NCBI GenBank assembly: GCA_024275095.1
Contig: JAJRZV010000123.1
Coordinates: 1-53,510 of the forward strand
Length of the DNA: 53,510 bases
From: a bacterium
Lineage (GTDB): Bacteria; JAJRZV01
Direction of reading: 5' to 3'
Position numbers and translations under genes: made by a program. The notes beneath the pieces were generated by a model, which ran no database searches, was not told the DNA's origin, and was given only the letters and a program-made list of their open reading frames with translations. Below are positions 43,660 through 52,169 of this stretch, piece after piece; positions within the stretch are counted from its first letter, which is position 1, and the number at the start of each line of letters is the position of its first letter.

Positions 43660-46566
43660 GTGCCGGCCCTGAATAAATATTTAAAAGCCGTGACCATCTC
43701 TATATTACTTATTAACTTCTCCGGATGTAGTGGAAAGGATAAACAATATATATCTGGTTGCCTCTTGGATTCCGATTGTGATGCAGGGTATACATGTCAA
43801 AACGGAAACTGCATAGATGTGACACCTCCTGAGCCTCCCGACATCACGCGGATTATCGTGAACCAGAATCCCCCGGGAACAGATGATACAGTGTCGGGGA
43901 CACCGGGAGCTGTGGAAGAAAACGCCTGCGTGGTTATATATGCAGACCCGGAGCTCACGCGTGAAATCGGCAGAATCCAGGCCCATAGCAACGGGGGATT
44001 CCCTCCGATCAGCATAGGAGACAACCTGTACGAAACAGTTTACATTGTAGCTGAAGATGCTTCCGGGAACAGGAGCGCGTACATCGTTGTCAATAATGAC
44101 ATTACCCCCCCGGATACCAATATCGTTTCGACACCTCAAGATCCCACCAGCTCAACCCTTGCGACTTTTGAATTTATCTCTACAGAAAATGATTCCACGT
44201 TTAAATGCAAACTGGACACCGGCCACTGGTATTCATGCACTTCTCCTGAGATACTCACAGGGCTGGCGGAAGGTTCACATGTTTTCAAAGTGTATGCTAT
44301 TGACAGTGCAGGGAATATTGATTCCACCCCTGCCGTGTACACGTGGACAATCGATACAACACCGCCTGACACCAGCATCACCTCGTTCCCACAAAACCCG
44401 ACCTGCTATACTTACGCAACCTTCACCTTTACCTCCACGGAAGAGAACTCGACCTTCATGTGTCAAATCGACAATGGGGGATGGTACGAATGTGATTCTC
44501 CACATGCGGTAGATACCCCCTCAGAAGGCCTGCACGTATTCACAGTGAAAGCCGTTGACCAGGTGGGAAATTCTGATCCCACCCCTGACACTTTTACATG
44601 GGAAATAAAAGGAAACATCGCGGAAGCAGTGGACAATGCAGAATACGCGTGGATAACAGGTGGCGATTCCATCTGGTATCGCCAGAGAAATGAGTACGTC
44701 CACGATGGAGATGCTGCCCGCAGTGGTGCGATAAGGGATAACGAGCGCACCTATTTTCAAACCACCATTACCGTACCTGCTGACACCACGGGCTCCATAA
44801 ATTTCTACTGGAAGGTCTCCTCTGAGAGAGGGGGGGATTTTCTGAGTTTTTACGTGGACAATCTAACAGAAGCCTCCATCAGCGGCGACGTGGACTGGGA
44901 ATTTCAGTCATTCAAGATCACCTCCGGCACCCACACATTGAAATGGGAATACTCGAAGAATGAAGCACTCAGCATTGACTCGGACGCAGGCTGGGTGGAC
45001 TGGATCCTGATAGCGGTACCAGAAATTTTATGGAACTACTATGCAGGTGACCGGGTCCTTTCATCTCCCGCCCTTGGAGACGTGGACAATGACGGAAAAT
45101 TAGAAGTTGTTATAGGAGCAAACACAAATTATGTATACGCGTTTAATGGGGAAGATGGCACTCAACTATGGGCTTACAACACCGGCAATACAGTGGTCTC
45201 TTCTCCAGCCATCGGGGACATTGACAGTGATGGAATTTTAGAGGTTGTTGTCGGCAGCACCAGTGGCAACGTTTACGCCCTGAACGGTGAAAACGGCACC
45301 GTCCTGTGGACGTACAGCACAACAGGAGCTGTGTACTCTTCTCCAGCCATCGGGGACATTGACAACGACGGAAAACCTGAAGTGGTCGTGGGCTCAGGTG
45401 ATTACAACGTTTACGCTCTTAACGGAGAAGACGGTTCGCTGCTGTGGTTGTACACCACGGGCAACCGGATCGGTTATTCCTCTCCAGCTCTTGGAGATAT
45501 ATGCGGCAACGGCAGGCTCGAAGTCGTCATCGGGTCTTCGGACGGCTACGTGTATGCACTCAGTGGCGGAACGGGAGCACTGCTCTGGCAATACGACACG
45601 GGAGCAGGATTCGCGGTCAACTCTTCCCCTTCCCTCGCGGACGTAAATGGTGACGGAACACTCGACGTAATCGTGGGTTCTACCAGCAATTATATTTACG
45701 CCCTCAGGGGTGACACCGGATTGGAGTGCTGGACATTCTACACTGACGGCGATGTCACCTCCTCACCAGCACTTGGTGACATAAACAACGATGGTCAACT
45801 GGAGGTGGTCTTTGGCTCCGACGACGGAAAAGTTTACGCTCTTCGCTCAACCAGCGGAGTCCAACTGTGGTATTACAATACTTTCAACCCTGTAAAATCT
45901 TCACCTGCCCTGGGCGATGTTGACGGGGACGGGAAAATCGAAGTGATCGTGGGATCAGGTAACTACAAGCTGTACGTTCTCAACGGAGAGGACGGGTCCT
46001 TTCTGTGGGCCTACAGCACGGGTGACACGATTTTCTCTTCCCCTGCACTCGGCGACATCAACGGTGATGGAAGGCTTGACGTGGTGGTGGGTTCTTTCAG
46101 TGGTTATATCTGCGCCCTTTCGACAAGAACAAATGTACCAATTCCCGCTCTCCTGCCCTGGCCTGAGCTCGGAAACAGGAGTTACAATCGCACGCGCAAT
46201 CTGGACCCGTGGGAATACAACGACAGGTTTACAAGGCCCTCTCGCATTGCTGACCTCTCGAGAAACGGTGCCGTACCCGGATACATCTGGAAAGGAGGAG
46301 ATGTGGACTATTATTCGTTCCCTGTCATGACAACGCCGGCGACAATTACTGTGAGGCTCGAAAATATTCCCGCCGCACCCAACTATGACCTGTTTCTCTA
46401 CGACCCGCTTGAAAATCTGCTCGGGCAATCCACAAACGAAGCAAACGCCGATGAAGCGATTACGTTCCCTGTAAATGCAACGGGAACATACTCAATTAAA
46501 GTCACCTCTTCCTACGGGAATTCACCCGCAGAGCCATATTCTCTGTACATCCGGGTAGACCCGTAA
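43660..46566 (+). CDS. Large surface lipoprotein with Ig-like repeats, FG-GAP/PQQ-like beta-propeller and a C-terminal pre-peptidase (PPC) domain
   Basis: The 968-residue protein starts at a GTG with a leader ending at NFSGC (lipobox-like). A short cysteine motif CLLDSDCDAGYTCQNGNC follows. Two Ig-like repeats of about 84 residues begin PPDTNIVSTPQDPT and PPDTSITSFPQNPT (about 44107-44610). A jelly-roll-like domain follows (YFQTTITVPADTTGSINFYW). Eight propeller repeats (45061 on) fit SSPALGDVDNDGKLEVVIG-VYALNGEDG-LLWAY and end near 46130. The C-terminus is a PPC domain (GGDVDYYSFP, YDLFLYDP). It is probably outer-membrane anchored and outside the cell, binding sugar, metal or protein. No catalytic motif is seen. 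Confidence 0.82.
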   Translation: MPALNKYLKAVTISILLINFSGCSGKDKQYISGCLLDSDCDAGYTCQNGNCIDVTPPEPPDITRIIVNQNPPGTDDTVSGTPGAVEENACVVIYADPELTREIGRIQAHSNGGFPPISIGDNLYETVYIVAEDASGNRSAYIVVNNDITPPDTNIVSTPQDPTSSTLATFEFISTENDSTFKCKLDTGHWYSCTSPEILTGLAEGSHVFKVYAIDSAGNIDSTPAVYTWTIDTTPPDTSITSFPQNPTCYTYATFTFTSTEENSTFMCQIDNGGWYECDSPHAVDTPSEGLHVFTVKAVDQVGNSDPTPDTFTWEIKGNIAEAVDNAEYAWITGGDSIWYRQRNEYVHDGDAARSGAIRDNERTYFQTTITVPADTTGSINFYWKVSSERGGDFLSFYVDNLTEASISGDVDWEFQSFKITSGTHTLKWEYSKNEALSIDSDAGWVDWILIAVPEILWNYYAGDRVLSSPALGDVDNDGKLEVVIGANTNYVYAFNGEDGTQLWAYNTGNTVVSSPAIGDIDSDGILEVVVGSTSGNVYALNGENGTVLWTYSTTGAVYSSPAIGDIDNDGKPEVVVGSGDYNVYALNGEDGSLLWLYTTGNRIGYSSPALGDICGNGRLEVVIGSSDGYVYALSGGTGALLWQYDTGAGFAVNSSPSLADVNGDGTLDVIVGSTSNYIYALRGDTGLECWTFYTDGDVTSSPALGDINNDGQLEVVFGSDDGKVYALRSTSGVQLWYYNTFNPVKSSPALGDVDGDGKIEVIVGSGNYKLYVLNGEDGSFLWAYSTGDTIFSSPALGDINGDGRLDVVVGSFSGYICALSTRTNVPIPALLPWPELGNRSYNRTRNLDPWEYNDRFTRPSRIADLSRNGAVPGYIWKGGDVDYYSFPVMTTPATITVRLENIPAAPNYDLFLYDPLENLLGQSTNEANADEAITFPVNATGTYSIKVTSSYGNSPAEPYSLYIRVDP
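45061..46127 (+). repeat. Eight tandem coding repeats of about 46 codons (beta-propeller blades)
   Basis: Each unit starts with an SSPALGD-like motif, followed by a DxDxDGxLEVVxG metal-loop-like segment, VYAL and xxGxxLWxY. Eight copies can be counted. The nucleotide sequences of the units still look similar, so recombination or assembly collapse could change copy number. Confidence 0.75.
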
Positions 46567-46638
46567 GTGTTCAGCAAGGGAACTTTTGACAAAATGCCGA
46601 ATATAACATTCCCTCAAGACAAAGCGTTTAAAGACAGG

Positions 46639-46799
46639 CTTCCCGTCGGATTTCAAATATCCTGCAGTCGATGGAGACTGTGGGGAGTAAAGGACACTGG
46701 CTCTGAAAACTCACCGGTGGGAAGGAGCCGCGAATCGCACCATCCCTGTCCTGTTTATCGTGTTAATGGAAATGAAGGTGTGACGGTCAGGACGGGAAG
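46639..46799 (+). ncRNA. Candidate structured RNA with cobalamin-riboswitch-like elements
   Basis: The 302-base stretch 46567-46868 has no convincing gene. A 9-bp helix can form between CTTCCCGTC (46639-46647) and GACGGGAAG (46791-46799). Inside it are a GGAT/ATCC hairpin with loop TTCAAAT, CAGTC/GACTG, and CACTGG (46695-46700) with CCGGTG (46714-46719) followed by GGAAGG. The last element and ACTGT at 46677 recall the P6 helix and core of cobalamin riboswitches (E. coli btuB has a similar CACTG...CGGTGGGAAG). The usual B12 box is not intact and the 5' GGGAA is not in place, so it may be a degenerate or different RNA, or chance. Confidence 0.25.
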
Positions 46800-46868
46800 G
46801 CATCTATCAGGGTTTTATACCAAAAGCCCGGCGGAACAATACTTTGGAAAAAGCAGAATTCAGACCTG

Positions 46869-47720
46869 TTGATCGTGTGCACGGTGATTAAAAGTTCAAT
46901 CCTGGTCGCCCTCATGTGGCTTCCCTGTAACCCCGCCTCTGTTACGCAAAGCCTGACAAGAGGACTTTCATTTTTGCAGGCGTACGAGCTGCGCTATAGT
47001 GCAAATTACGGTTTCATATTCAAAGATATCTGCGACAAGACGCACCTGAAGGAAGCGTGTGAAATTTTCGAACATATAAAAAGAAATTCGTCTGCCTCCC
47101 CGTTTTACTTTACCGTTAACTTTTCATCAAAAAGTGCCCCCCTTTTTGAGCCGGAGGAGGTGTATAAAATCGAGCGCTTATACAGCGCCTATTCTCCTGC
47201 AAAAGATTATTATTCGGAATCCACACACAACTTCATCCACAATTTATTCCTGATCTTCAGGCAGGGGTTTGAAGCTATTGAGGGATGTTACAGTAAAATG
47301 TCAACCATCGAAAATCCCGGGAGAATTGCGGAAACGTTTGTCAATATGAAAGGCTTGAACGGGTATACGCTTTCACACCACTTTTATTTTCTTTACTTTC
47401 TCCGTCTGTCAAGATGCGATGAAAAACTCATTGATTTCAATGTCAGAGATATAATCAAGCGAGACCTCCAGCTGATGTGGAGAGAACACCAACAAGATAA
47501 AGAAATGCACGACCTGTGGTATGAAAGGCTGGCTTTCATCTCTTTGGCATGTCCCAAATGCCTTACCAAAGACGACATCTGCAAAATCCTGAGCGCACAA
47601 CGACCGGACGGCAGCTGGACTGGAACACGCGAAGAGGACAGGCATAGATCAAAAATTTTTCATACCACTTTACTGGCTTTATGGGCTTTAACAAATGCAA
47701 CGCATCCCCACGCGAAATAA
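46869..47720 (+). CDS. Exported protein of unknown function with a C-terminal alpha/alpha-toroid-like repeat
   Basis: About 283 residues. A hydrophobic leader (SSILVALMWLPCNPA) suggests export. The protein is mostly helical and Cys-containing. The C-terminal KILSAQRPDGSWTG and FHTTLLALWALTNA resemble the QW-type repeats of squalene/hopene cyclase-like and prenyltransferase-like alpha/alpha barrels, but no DxDD or DDxxD motif is seen. The start is uncertain: TTG 46869, GTG 46875 and GTG 46884 are all possible. It lies after the possible structured RNA and 69 bases before the GMC gene, so it may belong to the same transcript. I do not recognise its function. Confidence 0.6.
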   Translation: MIVCTVIKSSILVALMWLPCNPASVTQSLTRGLSFLQAYELRYSANYGFIFKDICDKTHLKEACEIFEHIKRNSSASPFYFTVNFSSKSAPLFEPEEVYKIERLYSAYSPAKDYYSESTHNFIHNLFLIFRQGFEAIEGCYSKMSTIENPGRIAETFVNMKGLNGYTLSHHFYFLYFLRLSRCDEKLIDFNVRDIIKRDLQLMWREHQQDKEMHDLWYERLAFISLACPKCLTKDDICKILSAQRPDGSWTGTREEDRHRSKIFHTTLLALWALTNATHPHAK

Positions 47721-47789
47721 TCGATGCCCACGAAATGCAAATCTGATAATATAAAAGCGGTTGTCACGCATCCTTGAAAAGGGCAGGAT

Positions 47790-49229
47790 ATGAGAGAACA
47801 AACAGACGTGGTTATCATTGGCTCTGGATTTGGGGGTGCCATTCCCGCCCTTCGGCTGGCGGAAGCCGGTAAACGCGTAATAGTGCTGGAAAGAGGAAAA
47901 AAATACACAGAAAAGGACTTCGAACAGCGCTGGGATATCAAGTACCTGATGAATTTATATGCTGTCTATTACAACGATGACCTGAACGTATTCTTCCGAA
48001 CATGCAGGATGTTAGGTGGAGGATCTGTGCTTTATTCAGGTGCAATGCTGAGGCCGCCCTCGGAAGTTTTCGAGTACAGAGATTCTTCCGGTTACAAGGT
48101 GTGGCCTGACGAGGTGACCCGGGAAACCCTGGACCCTTATTTCGAGCGGGTGGAACGCATGATGGAAGTAAGGCAGGCCACGTGGGACGAGGTTCCGCGT
48201 TCAGGAGCTGTCTTTGCCATGCTCCTTGACAACATCGGCAGAACGTGTGACAGGGGGCGTTTTCCTTATGTGAATTGCAGGCAATGCGGGTTCTGCGAAG
48301 CGGGCTGTATATTTGGTGCAAAAAGGCACCTGGGGTACAACTACATTCCTGCCGCCCAGGCACTGGGAGCTGAATTCCGCACAGAGTGTGAAGCACTCTA
48401 CATCAAGCACGAACTGGGACGTTACGTGGTGGAATATCGCACACGCGAAAATCAGCTCAGGGAAATCGAATGCGACGTGTGCGTGGTAGCAGCCAATGCC
48501 ATTGAAACTCCGGCCCTGCTTCTGAGGTCCAGGCAATATCTGCGGAACCTCAGCGACCAGGTGGGACGAAATTTTCATAACAACGGTGACGTCGCATTTT
48601 TCATTGAACTTCCCGAAGGATTTGCAGACTTCACCGTTTACAAGGGGCGAACGAATGCCGTGATGATTACTTACGACTACTGGGACGAACACAGAATTAC
48701 AATTCACACGGGGTGTCAGCCTCCGGTTATATTTGCAGCACTGGAGCTTTGTCCAGTGAATGAAGACATGATCCCTTTTGGACTGCAATACAAGCACTAT
48801 CTAAAAGAAATTTACCTCAACCGGCTCATCGGGTGTCTCGCCATCGGCCTAGTAGACGGTGAGGGCCGAATTTATGCAGGCCCCAACGGAAGACCTGTTA
48901 TTTATTTTCCCCTCACAGAGTCCCTGCACGCATATATCCAAAGGGTTGTCAACGAGGTGGCACGTGAAATCGCCGAGGGCAATGGGGGCCGCGTGCTTTA
49001 CACAATGAAAAAAGGGTTTGAGCACGGGGATGCCCATCCTCTGGCGTCCGTGAGAATGGGCGATGACCCGGCAAAAGCACCCTGCACACCCTATGGAGAA
49101 CTGCGGGGTTACCCGGGGATTTTCATTACCGACGGCAGTTCCATACCTGGAAGTACGGGAGTAAATCCAGCACTCGCCATCGCCGGTAATGCCGAAAGAA
49201 TTGCCGACTACATTGTGAAAAACTACTGA
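47790..49229 (+). CDS. GMC-family flavin oxidoreductase with a cysteine-cluster insert
   Basis: The 479-residue protein shows the FAD-binding GSGFGGAIPALRLAEAG (11-27) and RMLGGGSVLYSGAMLRPP. At the C-terminus are GDAHPLASVRMGDDP (catalytic His region), FITDGSSIPGSTGVNPALAI and GNAERIADY. Unusually, residues about 163-173 read CRQCGFCEAGC, spaced C-x2-C-x2-C-x3-C, matching a 4Fe-4S ferredoxin-type motif. Short GMC proteins of this type are related to sugar, alcohol or sterol dehydrogenases. The next genes encode a gluconate-dehydrogenase subunit-3-like protein and a cytochrome, so electrons likely leave FAD through the cysteine cluster to haem. The start lies after an AGGA site. Confidence 0.85.
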   Translation: MREQTDVVIIGSGFGGAIPALRLAEAGKRVIVLERGKKYTEKDFEQRWDIKYLMNLYAVYYNDDLNVFFRTCRMLGGGSVLYSGAMLRPPSEVFEYRDSSGYKVWPDEVTRETLDPYFERVERMMEVRQATWDEVPRSGAVFAMLLDNIGRTCDRGRFPYVNCRQCGFCEAGCIFGAKRHLGYNYIPAAQALGAEFRTECEALYIKHELGRYVVEYRTRENQLREIECDVCVVAANAIETPALLLRSRQYLRNLSDQVGRNFHNNGDVAFFIELPEGFADFTVYKGRTNAVMITYDYWDEHRITIHTGCQPPVIFAALELCPVNEDMIPFGLQYKHYLKEIYLNRLIGCLAIGLVDGEGRIYAGPNGRPVIYFPLTESLHAYIQRVVNEVAREIAEGNGGRVLYTMKKGFEHGDAHPLASVRMGDDPAKAPCTPYGELRGYPGIFITDGSSIPGSTGVNPALAIAGNAERIADYIVKNY

Positions 49230-49789
49230 TGGGTATCACAAGAAGAGAATTTAATCGCTTATTACCAGCTGCGCTCTTATCCGTCGCGTTGCTGGAGGGA
49301 TGTGGAGAATCTCGACAAAAGAAATTCGCGCCCCAGTGTCTTTCTCCTTCTACAGAAGATCAGAAAATTCTTTGCAGATTCTGTGAAGCAGTGATCCCCG
49401 GCCCCCGGGAAGACCCGACCGGTGCGCCAGGAGCGCTCGAGGTATGCGCGCAAAATTTCATGTACGATGACTCCCTCATGTTTCGTAAAATTGCTCCCAC
49501 AGTATCATTCATGCTCGAACAAAAGGCTCGAAAAATATACGGCAAAAGCTTTACAGCTCTTACTCTGCAGGAATGCACAGAAGTGATACTCGCTGTAGAA
49601 GAGGAATTCCCCCAGCTGACTCTCGTTATTCGATTTGTAAAAACCGCCTTTTACGCGGGGGGCTTGAGCAACGCAGGCTGGAAATACATGGGATACAGGG
49701 GACCCAACATGGGGTATTTCAACGACCCCCAGTTTACTTTCGGGAGGCCTGTGTGCAGAGAACGCACATCTGATGGAATCATGCCGTGA
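49229..49789 (+). CDS. Gluconate 2-dehydrogenase subunit 3-like protein with Tat signal
   Basis: The 186-residue protein starts MGITRREFNRLLPAALLSVA, which contains the twin-arginine motif RREF, and then LLEGC, a lipobox (possibly Tat-lipoprotein). The mature part has LCRFCEAVIPGPREDPTGAPG and a helical domain typical of the subunit-3 family, which escorts or stabilises the flavin subunit during Tat export. The GMC partner has no signal peptide of its own, so co-export through this subunit is plausible. The ATG overlaps the GMC stop (TGATG) and the end overlaps the cytochrome start. Confidence 0.82.
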   Translation: MGITRREFNRLLPAALLSVALLEGCGESRQKKFAPQCLSPSTEDQKILCRFCEAVIPGPREDPTGAPGALEVCAQNFMYDDSLMFRKIAPTVSFMLEQKARKIYGKSFTALTLQECTEVILAVEEEFPQLTLVIRFVKTAFYAGGLSNAGWKYMGYRGPNMGYFNDPQFTFGRPVCRERTSDGIMP

Positions 49790-50553
49790 AAAAGGCGCAC
49801 GTAAAACTCATCCACTGTACGCTCCTGCTGATGCTTTACACTGGGTGTGGCTCAGAATTAAATACTTCATCTGATACCTCCGCATGCTTTTACTGCCACA
49901 GCTCAGCCGATTTGACAGAGACGTTTCCTACTGCTTCATCCTCTCCCCAGGAGCACATGTTGTTCTACGGCAGCGGAGTGGAATCAGGACCTTCCTACGA
50001 TCCCACCGCAACGGCATCGTTTACAATAGAGTGGATCAAACGCGGGTACCATGACGAAGAATCACTGAGGGACTGTTCTCCATGCCATAACACGCTCGAG
50101 GACAACGAGCACGGAGGTTTTTTCTATCCTGCGTATTCCAGGGAGCAATTCTACTCCCCCGCAGGTTGTGCAAACGCCTGCCATAAATGGCTTTACTGCA
50201 CCTCGTGGGACCCGGCAGTGCTTTTATCCGAATCCGGTAATCCTCATGGTGATCTCTTTCGTAGAGGATATGAAGGTAACACCCGAAGCATCATGCTGGC
50301 GGAAATAAAACCCGGTTGCGGGGGCTGTCATTCAGTTGCGGAGGTGCGCCACGGCGCAATTCCAGGCTGTCTTGACTGCCATGATTTTTATACGGGTTCA
50401 AATACCGACGAGCACTCCCTTCACCTCGAAAGGCTGGCGGACGATAATTCCCCGTGCACCTGGTGTCACGGTGGCTATGGAGGCACAAAATACAAAGCCG
50501 CCTGCTATAACTGCCACGAAAGCGGCCACAACCCGCGTGCCATTAATCATTGA
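49786..50553 (+). CDS. Multiheme c-type cytochrome lipoprotein
   Basis: The 255-residue protein starts at a GTG overlapping the previous stop (GTGA). A lipobox, LYTGC, follows. Six CXXCH motifs are seen: CFYCH (about 34), CSPCH (97), CGGCH (178), CLDCH (194), CTWCH (224) and CYNCH (240). A seventh reads CANACH (about 127), a CX3CH motif that some cytochrome maturation systems accept. His residues for second ligands are plentiful. It probably takes electrons from the GMC dehydrogenase and passes them to a further acceptor. Its end overlaps the convergent pgeF gene by 11 bases. Confidence 0.88.
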   Translation: MKKAHVKLIHCTLLLMLYTGCGSELNTSSDTSACFYCHSSADLTETFPTASSSPQEHMLFYGSGVESGPSYDPTATASFTIEWIKRGYHDEESLRDCSPCHNTLEDNEHGGFFYPAYSREQFYSPAGCANACHKWLYCTSWDPAVLLSESGNPHGDLFRRGYEGNTRSIMLAEIKPGCGGCHSVAEVRHGAIPGCLDCHDFYTGSNTDEHSLHLERLADDNSPCTWCHGGYGGTKYKAACYNCHESGHNPRAINH

Positions 50554-51220
50554 CCGGTTCCTGACGGCCTATAAAGTTGATCTGCCTGAACTCCGTTCGC
50601 CCCTCGCGACGATGGGAAGCGTACTCAGGGCATTCAAAAGTACATTTGTCTATAAATGTAATCGCATCTTCTCTTACACCACTCTCTACCAGGTCATAAT
50701 ATACACACCGGGAAAGGTTCAAGTAATCACCGTGAAGAACATCTTCGGGATAGATTTTTCTGAACCTCTTTTTTACTTCATCACCCACAGGATAATGACG
50801 CGGGCATATATGTGGTCCAACGGCAATAACAAGTGCATCGGGACTTATACCATGTTTTTTTAAAGTGTTTACGGTCGCTGGAATAATGCGTTTTATCAAA
50901 CCACGCCAGCCCGCATGAATGGCAAATACTGCTCTTGATACCACCGATGCTCCAAGCACCGGCACGCAGTCGGCAGTCTTAACACCTATCCACGAACCGG
51001 AAAGTGAAATAAGCGCATCCCCGTCGTAAACCCGTGTGTGCTCAATTATTCTGACCGTCGATGAATGTACCTGACGAAGCGTAACCACAGGGATGTCTCT
51101 GCCATTGAGACACAGCTTTACTGGTCCTCTCTCTGGAAGGGAAGATAACCGTTCGCTGAAGTGGGCTTCTGCACCTGCTTTTTTTATCAGATCAGGAGAT
51201 ATGGTTCTCTTCAATTCCAT
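50543..51220 (-). CDS. pgeF: Laccase-domain/PgeF-type protein (purine nucleoside phosphorylase or peptidoglycan editing factor)
   Basis: About 225 residues from the ATG at 51220, which has GGAG 5 bases upstream. The longer frame upstream overlaps rluD in another frame and is not supported. The zinc ligands of the DUF152/YfiH fold are visible: the His in LRQVHSSTVR, the Cys in KTADCVPVLG and the His in IHAGWRGL. Family members cleave or edit amino-acid mistakes in UDP-MurNAc peptide (PgeF) or phosphorolyse purine nucleosides. It commonly follows rluD, as it does here (start overlaps the rluD end by 29 bases). Confidence 0.87.
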   Translation of the reverse strand: MELKRTISPDLIKKAGAEAHFSERLSSLPERGPVKLCLNGRDIPVVTLRQVHSSTVRIIEHTRVYDGDALISLSGSWIGVKTADCVPVLGASVVSRAVFAIHAGWRGLIKRIIPATVNTLKKHGISPDALVIAVGPHICPRHYPVGDEVKKRFRKIYPEDVLHGDYLNLSRCVYYDLVESGVREDAITFIDKCTFECPEYASHRREGRTEFRQINFIGRQEPVND

Positions 51221-52169
51221 AGAACTCCAGGATCCTTGCGAAGTGTCCACGAAATGGCGCTGAAACACAAATTTTTTTGTCGGTGACCGGATGTTTAAAG
51301 GATATTTGGCGTGCGTGCAGAAAAATACCCGGGTATTCTCCGGCGGCATTTCTGATCACGGCAGCACATTTGTCCAGCATGCTGGGTTTAAATCCATATT
51401 CTCTGTCGTTAACGATTGGATGACCGGCATATTCCAGATGGGCCCTTATCTGATGTTTGCGACCGGTGAGAATCTGTAATTTCAACAGCGAGACATGTTC
51501 ACGCTCTTTAATTACTTCGACCCGGGTCAATGCGACTCGACCCTTCTCTACAACTGTTATCTTGCGCCGCCTGTGTGGATGAGGCCCGAGCGGTGCACTG
51601 ATAAGAAATTCTTTCCTCTCCGGCACACCCCACACAAAAGCCCAGTAAATTTTTTCAACTTCCCTGGAGGCAAATAATTCTCTGAGAGCCACAGCTATTT
51701 CTGGCTTCTTCGCAAAAACAACCGCACCCGATACCGGGCGGTCGAGACGGTGAACAATTCCAGGGCGACGCGCCTCGTTTCCGCTGAAACCTCTTATTTT
51801 GTGAATCACCGCGTTAAGCAGCGTGGGCTCCCTGTTAACCCCGGGTACAGGGTGAACGAGAATTCCCGCCGGCTTGTTCACCACCAGGAGCCACCTGTCC
51901 TCGAAAAGCACCTGTACCGGAAGCGCCACGGCCGGCGGATATTCATTTCTGTTCTCATCCGGAACAACAACATCCACCACATCCCCTGCTTTCACCGGCG
52001 CTGCGGGTTTTTTTATCACCTGTCCATTAATACTCACATATCCCTGTTTGACAAAATAACTGACACGGGACCGCGAAACACCGGGAAGACGGGAAGACAC
52101 AAACCGGTCCAGACGAACGCCATTCTCATCTTTTTCAACACGATACCGTTGCGCACGCGAAACATTCAT
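51192..52169 (-). CDS. RluD-family pseudouridine synthase
   Basis: About 325 residues from the ATG at 52169, which forms ATGA with the patatin stop. The frame extends upstream to 52220 without support. An S4 RNA-binding domain is present (VRLDRFVSSRLPGVSRSRVSYFVKQG, VSINGQVIKKP). Then comes the RluA-type catalytic domain with the nucleophile Asp in VHRLDRPVSG and LTGRKHQIRAHL. It converts uridine in 23S rRNA; helix 69 is the usual RluD target, but target choice is inferred. Confidence 0.86.
   Translation of the reverse strand: MNVSRAQRYRVEKDENGVRLDRFVSSRLPGVSRSRVSYFVKQGYVSINGQVIKKPAAPVKAGDVVDVVVPDENRNEYPPAVALPVQVLFEDRWLLVVNKPAGILVHPVPGVNREPTLLNAVIHKIRGFSGNEARRPGIVHRLDRPVSGAVVFAKKPEIAVALRELFASREVEKIYWAFVWGVPERKEFLISAPLGPHPHRRRKITVVEKGRVALTRVEVIKEREHVSLLKLQILTGRKHQIRAHLEYAGHPIVNDREYGFKPSMLDKCAAVIRNAAGEYPGIFLHARQISFKHPVTDKKICVSAPFRGHFARILEFYGIEENHIS

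Noticed and set aside
46780-46815. Segment GGTCAGGACGGGAAGG resembling the conserved loop of SRP RNA
   Set aside because: The GGAA tetraloop is not closed by pairing bases and the long SRP hairpin arms are missing.
46567-46872. A 101-residue open frame directly after the propeller gene
   Set aside because: It begins at a GTG touching the previous stop with no ribosome site. It has no recognisable domain and odd composition, and lies in the possible structured RNA.
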